The notes beneath the pieces are model-generated. The model was not told the origin of the DNA, ran no database searches, and saw nothing but the letters and a program-made list of their open reading frames with translations. Both the position numbers and the translations under genes were made by a program. 64,000 bases of DNA from Bacteroidales bacterium WCE2004 (GTDB taxonomy: Bacteria; Bacteroidota; Bacteroidia; Bacteroidales; UBA932). The stretch is taken from contig FUZR01000002.1 of assembly GCA_900167895.1 (NCBI GenBank), forward strand, positions 62,001 to 126,000, read 5' to 3'. Shown here in pieces: positions 16,665 to 24,435 of this stretch; position 1 is the stretch's first letter, and the number at the start of each line of letters is the position of its first letter.

Positions 16665-17363
16665 TTAAATCTCTATGATGCCGGATACCGGGAGGAACTG
16701 ACTCCGGTATCCGGTTTTCGTATCCAGCAGGATGCAGCGGGCGTGTACCTGGTACATCTGCAGATCCAGGCCATAGACCGATACATAGTCAGGTATGCAC
16801 GTGGTAACTGCGGCATCGCTCGCGGTTCCTTCCGCGAGGTAGTTCCGCAGGGCGCCGGTATCCCATCCACGGCCGGGACGTCCGAGCTGGACCTTGGCGA
16901 GCAGCCGGTACCGGCCGGAGCTGTCCTCCATCTCCAGCTTCCAGCGGATGTACAGCGTTCCATCTGCAGCCGTGGCTTCCAGGATCTTCACCTGATACGT
17001 AGGGAATTTCTCGAACGGCACCGGAGTCGGAACGTGTTCATGTCCCAGGGTGGCGAATCCGTGATACGCAGAGATGAACAGGTTGTTTCCGGAGATCCTA
17101 GCCAGATGATCGAGCGGTGGCCGATGCGGTTCCACTACCCGGGCATAAGGCTCCCAGCGCAGCTGCTCCTCGTGAGGCAGCGAGCGCCAGGCCTGCAGAG
17201 CCCTCAGATGAACTGACGAGGATGCCAACTGGCCACTGGTACCAGGGAAAGCCGGAGATATACGCTTGCGAAGAAAACACTTGCCGCCTCGATGATAAGC
17301 GGTGACGTCTCCGGCAGATCCGTAGGCGTCAGTGATAAAGAGGTTGGGGCGCAGCTGTGCCAT
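16665..17363 (-). CDS. Island paralog family member 1, unknown function
   Basis: 232 residues. It shares three blocks with the proteins at 27546 and 30111: GSAGDVTAYHRGGKCFLRKR near the start, the Trp-rich AWRSLPHEEQLRWEPYA, and ISGNNLFISAYHGF. The C-terminal half diverges and is beta-rich (DGTLYIRWKLEM, GRYRLLAKVQL). There is no signal peptide or membrane segment. This copy stands alone with its own promoter, separated from the other two by the whole island. The family looks structural or DNA-associated, but I cannot assign it. Confidence 0.7.
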   Translation of the reverse strand: MAQLRPNLFITDAYGSAGDVTAYHRGGKCFLRKRISPAFPGTSGQLASSSVHLRALQAWRSLPHEEQLRWEPYARVVEPHRPPLDHLARISGNNLFISAYHGFATLGHEHVPTPVPFEKFPTYQVKILEATAADGTLYIRWKLEMEDSSGRYRLLAKVQLGRPGRGWDTGALRNYLAEGTASDAAVTTCIPDYVSVYGLDLQMYQVHARCILLDTKTGYRSQFLPVSGIIEI

Positions 17364-17425
17364 AAGTCATAAGTCTTGGGTTAAGAGGTAATTACGAAGT
17401 AGTTGGGAGGAGTTGCGCCCAGGAA

Positions 17426-17456
17426 CAAAGATACTCAAATTCTGACGTACAATCAA
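17426..17456 (-). promoter_or_regulatory. Promoter of paralog 1
   Basis: TTG (complement of 17454-17456) and TATCTTTG (complement of 17426-17433) are 20 bases apart. The ATG follows about 60 bases later. The hairpin array begins immediately upstream. Confidence 0.7.
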
Positions 17457-17462
17457 CAAAAG

Positions 17463-18785
17463 AGCAGCGGCGCCAGCCGCTGCTGTCCTTGGATATGTTT
17501 TTAACCCCTTTGCTTCCGGTCGTTCGGAGGTAGGACGCTCGTATTGGCATTGACGGTGAGTCGGAGGTCGGCAGGTTGGCCTATGGTGCTGGCAGTCTCG
17601 CAGCCGCGTGGGTTTGTGCGGTGGGTTCGTGCGGCGGCTGTGAGTCTGCCAGTGCCATAGGAGCCGGAGCGAAGCGGAGGCTGGCCGGGGAGGCGGTCTG
17701 GCAGTGGGAGGCGGCGGGCTCTGGAGCGCAGCGGAAGGGAGACCTTAGGCTCCCTGGAGCCGCGGAAGAGACCGACGATGTGGGTGGGCAGACGGCCTCA
17801 CCGGTTTGAGCCGGAACGGCTCACTGCCCGAATCAGGGTAGTTCGCTCGCGGCGAAGCCTTGGTACATCGCTCCGGCGCAGTCTGTGGCGGGCTTGTCCC
17901 GACACTGTCTGCGCCAGCGGCCTGGACGGCCGCCTCCTGGGCGCCCGGAAGACTTCCGGCGGGGTTTACCCCGGCGGAGGTCTGGAGGAATAGCGCCCAG
18001 GTATAACCACGCCGCAGGCGTACCGAGGAGCGGGAACGGAGTAAGCGAGGCAGACGGCTTTGACGGCTGCCTGGCTTACGGAGAGGGAGCAACCCAGCAG
18101 CGGAGCTGCGTAAGGCGGCAGGATGCTCGCACAGCACCAAGGCTGAAAGCGAGAGATTACCTTCGCATAGCACTGACGGTCTTCGTGCCGGCACTTCCCG
18201 GCCTCGCATATCACCTATCCCTGATACGAAGAGAGTAGCGGAGGCAGTGGTCTGCAGCGCCTTTGGCGCAAAGACGACTGCCGGAGCGGAACTCGCACCT
18301 TGATGACGGTGGCTCGAAGCACCCGGGAAGTGCGCAGCCCCCCGACGGGCCTGGAGGCCGGAGGTCCCTGAGGGGGGCTGCTCTCCTGCCGCCGACTCGC
18401 TCGGGAGTTCAGAGGTAGAACACTCGCAACTCACTGACGGAGCGTACTTAACATAATCCGGATTGTGTGCGAAGCGGAAACAAGCGCCGCTCGCGGCGAC
18501 TTGTTACACAATCCCGATGGGATTATGTTAATGTACGCGGATTCGAGGCATTGCCAGCCGCGCTGGCAGGACGCTCCCGGGCGATTATCTCCTCCCTGTG
18601 GGAGGTCGGGAGGGCATAAACCAGCGCAAGTCTGTGGCCGGCTTGTCCGGGCACAGTCTTGCGACCGCTTTCCCCTTGATTCGCGCGGAGCGCGTTGAGC
18701 CTTCCTGTGCGGCTTGCCGTACAGGAGGGCTCTATTTAACCCAGCCGACAGTCTGCGGTCGGCTCTGCCGGCTGCAGTCTGTCGG
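17463..18785. repeat. Dense array of imperfect hairpins, non-coding
   Basis: About fifteen inverted repeats follow one another: 17463-17484, 17580-17661, 17786-17829, 17875-17915, 17937-18000, 18041-18079, 18097-18109, 18243-18282, 18334-18381, 18442-18538, 18551-18568, 18591-18605, 18625-18663, 18682-18694, 18699-18730 and 18745-18785. Many stems carry one symmetric T-T or G-G mismatch. Hairpins 17875, 18625 and 18745 are related: each has GTCT at the mismatch, and two share the GGCTTGTCC apex. Stem bases change in pairs between them. The open frames here are arginine/proline-rich artefacts. No TAnnTTTG promoter was seen inside. Role unknown; a structured RNA or single-stranded-DNA element is possible. 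Confidence 0.75.
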
Positions 18786-18805
18786 ATGACCGCTTCTCTA
18801 TTGGC

Positions 18806-18840
18806 AAAAAAGAATCCCATAGAACCTAAGTTCCATGGGA
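18806..18840 (-). terminator. Terminator of the 81-residue protein gene
   Basis: On the minus strand TCCCATGGAAC and GTTCTATGGGA pair with one mismatch, and TTCTTTTTT follows. It separates the small gene upstream from the hairpin array, so the array is not a read-through tail of that gene. Confidence 0.8.
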
Positions 18841-18881
18841 GTTGGGTATAATAGCCAGCCAGAAATATGACTGGCATTCAC

Positions 18882-19130
18882 TTAATTAAAGAGCCCTTCT
18901 TCTTTCGCCTGATGATACAGGGAAAGCAGCTCTTCTTCTCCAGGAATTCTGGCTTGACCCCTAGCAGCCTGCAGGGAGCCATCGGGTCTTCTCCAAATGA
19001 AGCGGAATCCATCGTCAGATGTACCGTCTTCATAATGGTAGATCACCTTCTGGAGGTGAAGTGTCCAATCGTCGTCTGTCTCTAGACGTCTTGGAACTTC
19101 TTGAAGAATTTGCACGTTAGCTTTTGCCAT
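18882..19130 (-). CDS. Small island protein, unknown
   Basis: 81 residues starting MAKANVQILQEVPRRLETD, predicted soluble, with a mixed beta/alpha pattern (VIYHYEDGTSDDGFRFIWRR) and a C-terminal helix. ATG at 19128-19130 is preferred over upstream frames because the promoter's -7 element lies at 19167-19174. It is a monocistronic gene with its own terminator, sitting among regulatory and defence genes. A repressor accessory or anti-defence role would be a guess. Confidence 0.55.
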   Translation of the reverse strand: MAKANVQILQEVPRRLETDDDWTLHLQKVIYHYEDGTSDDGFRFIWRRPDGSLQAARGQARIPGEEELLSLYHQAKEEGLFN

Positions 19131-19166
19131 GTTTATAAAAATCTTCCTCATTATTGTGAGGTACTG

Positions 19167-19198
19167 CAAAGGTATAATACTTTTTTCAAATATCCAAA
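19167..19198 (-). promoter_or_regulatory. Promoter of the 81-residue protein gene
   Basis: TTTG (complement of 19195-19198), 20 bases, then TACCTTTG (complement of 19167-19174). The rest of 19199-19372 holds only a short alternating CG tract (ACGCGCGTGACGCGCGCG) and no gene. Confidence 0.7.
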
Positions 19199-19372
19199 TA
19201 TATTTCGCTGTGTATCAAACACTTACACGCGCGTGACGCGCGCGAAATTATATAAGGATTTGAACCCTCGTAAAACGCCGGAAGCCATTCCACGCTCAAG
19301 TCCACATCTAGCATAATTAACTGAAATACAAGGATATTCGGCAATAGAGTGGATTATTTGAAAAAAATATCA

Positions 19373-19651
19373 TCATCCTTGCCGAAAATCGAACCATCCG
19401 CTGGCAAAATCGTCAATCTTGTCATAGTCTGGAGATGGAGAGCCTTCAGCCCCTTCTGCAATGAAGAAGGAAACGGTATGCTTCTCTCCAGGGAATTCTT
19501 CATCGGCAAGTCCAATATTCACTTCCGGGGTATTTCCATCGACCCATAGGAACGGTACTTTTTCCCAAGCATCGGCCTCATCTATGTACTCCTGAACTTT
19601 CTCGGCGATCAGCTCAACCAATGTGCGCCATTCATTTCTTTGATTTCTCAT
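19373..19651 (-). CDS. Small acidic island protein, unknown
   Basis: 92 residues: an N-terminal helix (VELIAEKVQEYIDEADAWEKV) followed by a beta-rich acidic half (VNIGLADEEFPGEKHTVSFF). There is no signal or membrane segment. It lies 24 bases downstream of the XRE repressor and is probably co-transcribed with it. Acidic proteins of this size next to phage-type repressors are sometimes anti-repressors or DNA mimics, but nothing specific is seen. Confidence 0.55.
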   Translation of the reverse strand: MRNQRNEWRTLVELIAEKVQEYIDEADAWEKVPFLWVDGNTPEVNIGLADEEFPGEKHTVSFFIAEGAEGSPSPDYDKIDDFASGWFDFRQG

Positions 19652-19675
19652 TGTGATGCCCCTCGGCTTCTGGTT

Positions 19676-20278
19676 TTACTTTGTCTGGAGCTTCGAAGGC
19701 ACCCAGCCCTCAATATCATTGATAATCTCCTCGGTAACATCTGCAAGATCCCAAATGGCATCTTCCTCGGAATCGCCTTCTTTCCAGTCACAGAATTCGA
19801 ACTTGTCGTAGATGTTGGTGAGAGTCTTGCCATCGGCGTAACAGAGGGAGAGGAAGAATTTTGAAGCAGCCGGATCATATATCAGGGAAAAGACCTCCAA
19901 AGTTTCCACGATGCCCATTTTGGAGGCAGGCTCAGACCCATCGACGCATTTCTTGATGAAGACCTTGATTTCTTCACGAAGTGTGTCGTAGTGGGTAAAT
20001 GAAGGAAGCTGCACGGTGGCAGCTGCGGGCTTAGAGAGCTGGTATGTCTGTCCGTCGATGATGACAATCCCAGCGGCCGCTTCGGGGCGCATTGTCAGGA
20101 GTTCGGAGACGGAGATGTTGAGAGCATCGGCAATGTCCTGCAGGGTGGAAAGCTTGGGATTGCCCTTGACGCTGTTGATCAGGTTGGACTGGCCGGCGCC
20201 TACGCGGTCGGCCACATCGGAGAGCCGGAGGCCTTTCCTTCGGCATATCTCTCTGAGGTTTTCTTCTACATTTATCAT
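19676..20278 (-). CDS. XRE-family repressor of the island
   Basis: 200 residues with a Cro/CI HTH at residues 7-62 (KGLRLSDVADRVGAGQSNLIN, KLSTLQDIADALNISVSELL). The C-terminal part of about 120 residues contains VIIDGQTYQLSKP and an acidic tail region. There is no LexA-type Ala-Gly or Ser-Lys cleavage pattern, so induction would not use RecA-stimulated self-cleavage. It is the natural candidate for controlling excision and cargo genes. The gene has its own promoter. Confidence 0.8.
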   Translation of the reverse strand: MINVEENLREICRRKGLRLSDVADRVGAGQSNLINSVKGNPKLSTLQDIADALNISVSELLTMRPEAAAGIVIIDGQTYQLSKPAAATVQLPSFTHYDTLREEIKVFIKKCVDGSEPASKMGIVETLEVFSLIYDPAASKFFLSLCYADGKTLTNIYDKFEFCDWKEGDSEEDAIWDLADVTEEIINDIEGWVPSKLQTK

Positions 20279-20298
20279 AACCTTCGTCGTTTATGGCG

Positions 20299-20330
20299 TA
20301 AAGGTATAAAATTATTGGCAAACAAACAAA
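20299..20330 (-). promoter_or_regulatory. Promoter of the island repressor
   Basis: TTTG (complement of 20327-20330), 20 bases, then TACCTTTA (complement of 20299-20306). TTTG is repeated next to the -33 element. The McrC gene ends 73 bases further upstream. Confidence 0.65.
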
Positions 20331-20403
20331 GAATTGCTAATAATTATTGATAAAGTATCAATTTCTCGACCGAGAAAGCAAGAAGAAGGTCTGGAGAAAG
20401 AGA

Positions 20404-21720
20404 TTATTTAGCGAAACGCATTATTGCCTTCATCTGAGATGCGATATCCTTATCAAAGCTAAAGGGAATAACATCGAGAACCAAATCCCCCTTGTAATCA
20501 TAATTTGCCAGGGGCTTTGTGAAATTCTCATTGGCCGGATACAGCAAAACTAAGTGAGGTTTCCCGCCAAATTTTTCCTTATACTTTTTCCCATAGGCAT
20601 ACAGTTGATACATGTCGGCCTGACTGATACCGTAATTCTCGTTCTCTCTATTCTCATCAATAGCCTTCCATTTTGTGTCAAGAATCAAAACTGGAGATGA
20701 CGACTTTCGAACCACCACATCTGGTCTCAACTGGAAACGCTCCGCATCTTTGTGTACGACAAGAAAACATGACTTATCTTGAGGTTTTACTGAATATGCC
20801 CCAGAGTATTTTATCATGTTATATGCGATGAAGTCTTCAAAAACCTTCTCCATCGGGAACATTATCGACGTATTACGGACGGTTCCTTCAACATTAGTAA
20901 ATGACTGCCCTGTTAAAAACACCTCGGTCCATTGAAGGATTTGTTCATACTCTCTGGATATCGTGCAGATCTTCCTTGCCGCAGCTAAATCTGCTCTATA
21001 GTTCATTGAAGAAGATACGCTTTGGAAATGGCTAAGAAGCTGAATAAGAGCAGAGGTATTCTTTGTGCTCTTCGATGCCCCTAATAACAATTGAAGAGTG
21101 CTTTTAATGACTCTATTAATAGGTGCATCCGGAGTATAATCCGAATACAAGCAAACGCATTTTTCCGGAGCTAATACTTTCTCTCTAATAGTCTTGGCTA
21201 TGAGAACTTTCCCTTTGATTCCAGGGAAGCTGTCCTCTACGGAAACATAGTCAGATTTAAGCCCTTTATTTAATAGAGATTGAACCTCGGTAATATACGA
21301 ACTAATGAAGATGTCAATAATTGGGAAATCACGCTGTGTGCTCAGCTGTGCGGCTCCAGGATTGATTCTTGGGAAGTTCCTAACTGTCCCCAAGAGCTTT
21401 GTGAAGTATGATTTCAGCGTGACAGAGACATCTTTTTTCTTTGTAAAGATTTTGGGGAGTATTTCTATCTGCTCGCCTTTTGAAAACTCTACTACGCCGA
21501 CATAATTCTGAGCGATAATAACATCTCCATGGCGGTCACATGAAAGTCTAAATAATGAACGACCCTCTTTCCCATTACGGATACAGCCTTTGACATATTT
21601 TTGCAAATTGTCAAAGGATGCGTCAGGCATTGTAATCTGAGAAAGAGATACTTCTTCGAGATAGTCTCCTTCTCTGTAGATTCTTCCTTGCTCAACAACC
21701 GTATATAGGGAAGGCCTCAT
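20404..21720 (-). CDS. mcrC: McrC-like nuclease subunit
   Basis: 438 residues. The N-terminal region is the DUF/McrC barrel (LSQITMPDASFDNLQKYVKG). The C-terminal PD-(D/E)xK nuclease core is visible as RPDVVVRKSSS and LILDTKWKAI, with GISQADMYQLYAYGKKY after it. In McrBC and LlaJI systems this subunit joins an McrB GTPase ring and cuts DNA. Its start overlaps the McrB stop (ATGA), so the subunits are translationally coupled. With the C5 methyltransferase upstream, the set resembles LlaJI-type restriction, in which the target is unmodified DNA, more than a purely methyl-dependent McrBC. Confidence 0.88.
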   Translation of the reverse strand: MRPSLYTVVEQGRIYREGDYLEEVSLSQITMPDASFDNLQKYVKGCIRNGKEGRSLFRLSCDRHGDVIIAQNYVGVVEFSKGEQIEILPKIFTKKKDVSVTLKSYFTKLLGTVRNFPRINPGAAQLSTQRDFPIIDIFISSYITEVQSLLNKGLKSDYVSVEDSFPGIKGKVLIAKTIREKVLAPEKCVCLYSDYTPDAPINRVIKSTLQLLLGASKSTKNTSALIQLLSHFQSVSSSMNYRADLAAARKICTISREYEQILQWTEVFLTGQSFTNVEGTVRNTSIMFPMEKVFEDFIAYNMIKYSGAYSVKPQDKSCFLVVHKDAERFQLRPDVVVRKSSSPVLILDTKWKAIDENRENENYGISQADMYQLYAYGKKYKEKFGGKPHLVLLYPANENFTKPLANYDYKGDLVLDVIPFSFDKDIASQMKAIMRFAK

Positions 21721-23126
21721 TTCGATTTTTCATAGATAGCCTTAAAGAACGCAGGCTTGATCTTGTCTAACTTATCGTCACTGAGCAATGGATTTAGCAC
21801 ATAGATATCTTTCTGATCATGTTCCTCTAGAACCTTACCAAATAGCTCTTTATGCCTATACTTGGGCTCTTCTACAAAGAATTGATTCGCTGGATTCTTC
21901 GTAAAACCGTCGCCACCATTCAAAACAAGCCGTACTTCTTGCATGTTATTAAAGAAAGTCTCCTGCAAAAGAGGAATGATTTTATCGCGGAACACTACTG
22001 CCAGCTCTGGAAGAGTAGATACCCCCATGAAATACGTGTGCCCAATAGTATGGTCTTTATCAAGCAGCGCCGTAATTCTTCGATTGATCATATCTAGCAT
22101 TTTGACAATGTCAACCTTAGATGTTCCCGTACCGATTGCTTTGAGTTTGGTTACATCAGGTTCGTAATCGATAAAACGGAAACGCCTACGTAATGCTGAA
22201 TCAATTACTGAAATAGACTTGTCAGCAGAATTCATTGTCCCAATGATGAACAAGTTCTGAGGGACGCCAAAGCTCGTCTGAGAATAAGGAAGAGTTACGG
22301 TCATTTCATCTTGGGCCCTAAGGCGTTTGCTTGGCTCAATCAAAGTAATAAGTTCACCGAATACTTTAGAAATATTACCGCGGTTTATCTCGTCGATAAT
22401 AAGAACATAATTGTCAGGATTATCAGGCTTTGCATTATATGCTGTTAAGGCGTCCTTACAGATTTTTTGAAAAACGCCCGGTTTGGGGACATACCCCGTT
22501 CCGCCAGCAGCCATATTGACCTGAATCCCTTCAACAAAATCCTCGTAGGCATACGACTGATGGAAAGTGACCACAACTATTCTACCCTGATCCAGATAAT
22601 TCTTGAAGACATCTGGCCCTGATACCGGATCGTAACTACCATCGATTATTTTAACAGCTCTCTCCTTTGTGTCAAAAGTCTTACCTGTGCCAGGAGGGCC
22701 ATAAAGAATTACGTTCTCAAGCGCAGCAGAATTGGTGCTACATTTTGCCTTCAATTCATCTTCCGTTAAAACGCCCTGTACGCCTGAAGGATGTTTGTCA
22801 TTAGGAAGCCACACAAAACGGGTGTTACGACCTCGGCATAAGTAAAACTCTGGAGTGTAGCACAACAGGTTGATAATATGAGTACGGTTGGTGCCACTCT
22901 CTTTGACAAGATCTGTGGCTGTCATTGGAACCTTTTCCTTGAAGCCGTTTGCTAAGACTTCGAGGCGTCCTTCTCCATAAGAGTTGCCAGAAATAGAAAA
23001 CTTCTTATTTGCCTTATCAACACTGTCAAGTTTTAATGTGGTGGTCTCGCTTGAAGCAGGATGAAATTCAAAACCTGCCCCAAGTTGTTCTATCAGGTCA
23101 AATAAATGGTCAACCGTAAGTTTCAT
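21717..23126 (-). CDS. mcrB: McrB-like AAA+ GTPase subunit
   Basis: 469 residues. Residues 1-130 form a DNA-recognition region unlike E. coli McrB. The AAA+ motor follows: Walker A YGPPGTGKTF near residue 140, Walker B YVLIIDEINRG, the McrB signature GTMNSADKSI, and arginines in ALRRRFRF. Such proteins translocate DNA using GTP and activate McrC. The gene starts 12 bases after the methyltransferase stop and overlaps mcrC. The N-terminal domain probably decides which sequence or modification is recognised. Confidence 0.9.
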   Translation of the reverse strand: MKLTVDHLFDLIEQLGAGFEFHPASSETTTLKLDSVDKANKKFSISGNSYGEGRLEVLANGFKEKVPMTATDLVKESGTNRTHIINLLCYTPEFYLCRGRNTRFVWLPNDKHPSGVQGVLTEDELKAKCSTNSAALENVILYGPPGTGKTFDTKERAVKIIDGSYDPVSGPDVFKNYLDQGRIVVVTFHQSYAYEDFVEGIQVNMAAGGTGYVPKPGVFQKICKDALTAYNAKPDNPDNYVLIIDEINRGNISKVFGELITLIEPSKRLRAQDEMTVTLPYSQTSFGVPQNLFIIGTMNSADKSISVIDSALRRRFRFIDYEPDVTKLKAIGTGTSKVDIVKMLDMINRRITALLDKDHTIGHTYFMGVSTLPELAVVFRDKIIPLLQETFFNNMQEVRLVLNGGDGFTKNPANQFFVEEPKYRHKELFGKVLEEHDQKDIYVLNPLLSDDKLDKIKPAFFKAIYEKSK

Positions 23127-23138
23127 AAGCTTAATATG

Positions 23139-24257
23139 TTAACGCGTTAAAAAATCATAAAGAGTGTTGGCAATTCCCTGCGCGGCCAAAAAAGGAACAC
23201 CATTGCCGATGGTCTTAAAAGCATCCGACAACGTAATGTCCTGAGGGATGGAATAAGCAGCGGGAAGGGATTGGATTGCAAGAGCCTCAGCAACTGAAAT
23301 ACGACGAGGCTGATACGGATGAACATGCACTTCGTTATTTCCGTAAGCAGCCGTCGGAGAGTATCGCCAGCGATGAATCCGCTTATAGCTCTTTCTAGAG
23401 CAATCGCCTTCGGCATCTACATTAAAATGCGCCAAACCAGCCCTAGGTTGGAAGAACATATTAGCATTCGGATGGTGAAGAACATCGTTCTGGTCCCACC
23501 AATGCTGTACGGTCAGAGTCGGCTCAATACCTTGAGGCATGGCCAAGGCCCCTCCTTGAACATATGGAGTCTCATCCGGCCAAGGCATCTGCTTGACAGC
23601 ATTCACGTCAAAAAGCTTGTATGCATTCCAGTCAAAGTCTATCAACTTTCCTCTATTAATAGGAATATGGAGCATTTCACAGACATCCTCCCGAACACCA
23701 ATTAAAATAATTCTTTCCCTTTCTTGAGGGACTCCAAATTCCAGTGCATTAATGAGCTGTTCTGTAAGGCAATAGCCAGCACGACGGAAACGCCTTTTCA
23801 GCTGATCAAAGAAGGCGCGGTGCTTGGCCGTCCGATATAGCCCTTTTACGTTTTCAAACAAAAAGAAATCCGGATGAGTCCGACATATCAAGCTACAATA
23901 TGTACCAGATAATTTACCATTCTCGCCTTCTTTTCCTGCTTGTTTTCCGGCAATAGAGAAGTCAGGACATGGCGGCCCACCAATGAAACCAGTTAAAGCG
24001 TGTTGCCGTGAATCGTCGACAAGTTCCTGTAAATTCTCGAGGTTGCCACGATTCAATAATTGTGTAATATCACCTACATGGTGTCCAAACTGAGGTGCAG
24101 GCAAATGCATCTGTTCTCTCGAATATTGATAAATGCGATTAAAAGTTGGAGAGAACTCATTTACATAGACAATATTGTAATGATTCGACAACTCAAATCC
24201 AAGGTCCAGGAAACCTGCACCGGCAAAAAATGAAAATATATTATACCGTTCGGGCAT
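23139..24257 (-). CDS. DNA (cytosine-5) methyltransferase
   Basis: 372 residues with C5-methyltransferase motifs in order: I FSFFAGAGFLDLGFE, IV GGPPCPDFSIAG with catalytic Cys, VI FENVKGLYRT, VIII QERERIILIG, a variable target-recognition region (about residues 215-300), and X GNGVPFLAAQGIA. It is the first gene of a three-gene restriction-modification operon and should protect host and island DNA. LlaJI-type systems have two such enzymes, but only one is present here. A 12-base palindrome lies 11 bases before the start. Confidence 0.92.
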   Translation of the reverse strand: MPERYNIFSFFAGAGFLDLGFELSNHYNIVYVNEFSPTFNRIYQYSREQMHLPAPQFGHHVGDITQLLNRGNLENLQELVDDSRQHALTGFIGGPPCPDFSIAGKQAGKEGENGKLSGTYCSLICRTHPDFFLFENVKGLYRTAKHRAFFDQLKRRFRRAGYCLTEQLINALEFGVPQERERIILIGVREDVCEMLHIPINRGKLIDFDWNAYKLFDVNAVKQMPWPDETPYVQGGALAMPQGIEPTLTVQHWWDQNDVLHHPNANMFFQPRAGLAHFNVDAEGDCSRKSYKRIHRWRYSPTAAYGNNEVHVHPYQPRRISVAEALAIQSLPAAYSIPQDITLSDAFKTIGNGVPFLAAQGIANTLYDFLTR

Positions 24258-24268
24258 ACTTCAAAAAA

Positions 24269-24280
24269 ACCTTATAAGGT
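24269..24280 (-). promoter_or_regulatory. Palindrome upstream of the methyltransferase gene
   Basis: ACCTTATAAGGT is a perfect 12-base palindrome between the likely promoter region (TAAATTTG on the minus strand, near 24315) and the ATG at 24257. Position and symmetry suit an operator or autoregulation by the methyltransferase. The rest of 24258-24435 holds no gene. Confidence 0.45.
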
Positions 24281-24435
24281 GTTGTGCTTTCGCTTTAAAT
24301 ACTTATAAAAAGCAAATTTACAAAAAAACTTTCATTATATGGCCATAAGCCTCATATTGTCCTCTTAATTAGAGAATTGGATAAGTATGTTTTGATCTGC
24401 CAAGTACATAGTTAATGACTTTAGATTCAATGGCC

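Noticed and set aside
17463..18785. CRISPR array or integron attC cassettes
   Set aside because: There are no equal-length direct repeats with unique spacers, no cas genes, and no GTTRRRY core sites. The units vary in size and pair internally.
17745..18877. Open frames of up to 229 codons in the hairpin block on both strands
   Set aside because: They are Arg/Pro/Ser-rich, overlap each other in several frames, have no promoter, and are explained by GC-rich palindromes, which keep frames open.
19254..19320. tRNA-like fragment (GGGTTCAAATCC on the minus strand)
   Set aside because: Only a T-arm-like string is present; no acceptor, D-arm or anticodon arm can be paired. It may be chance or a decayed remnant.
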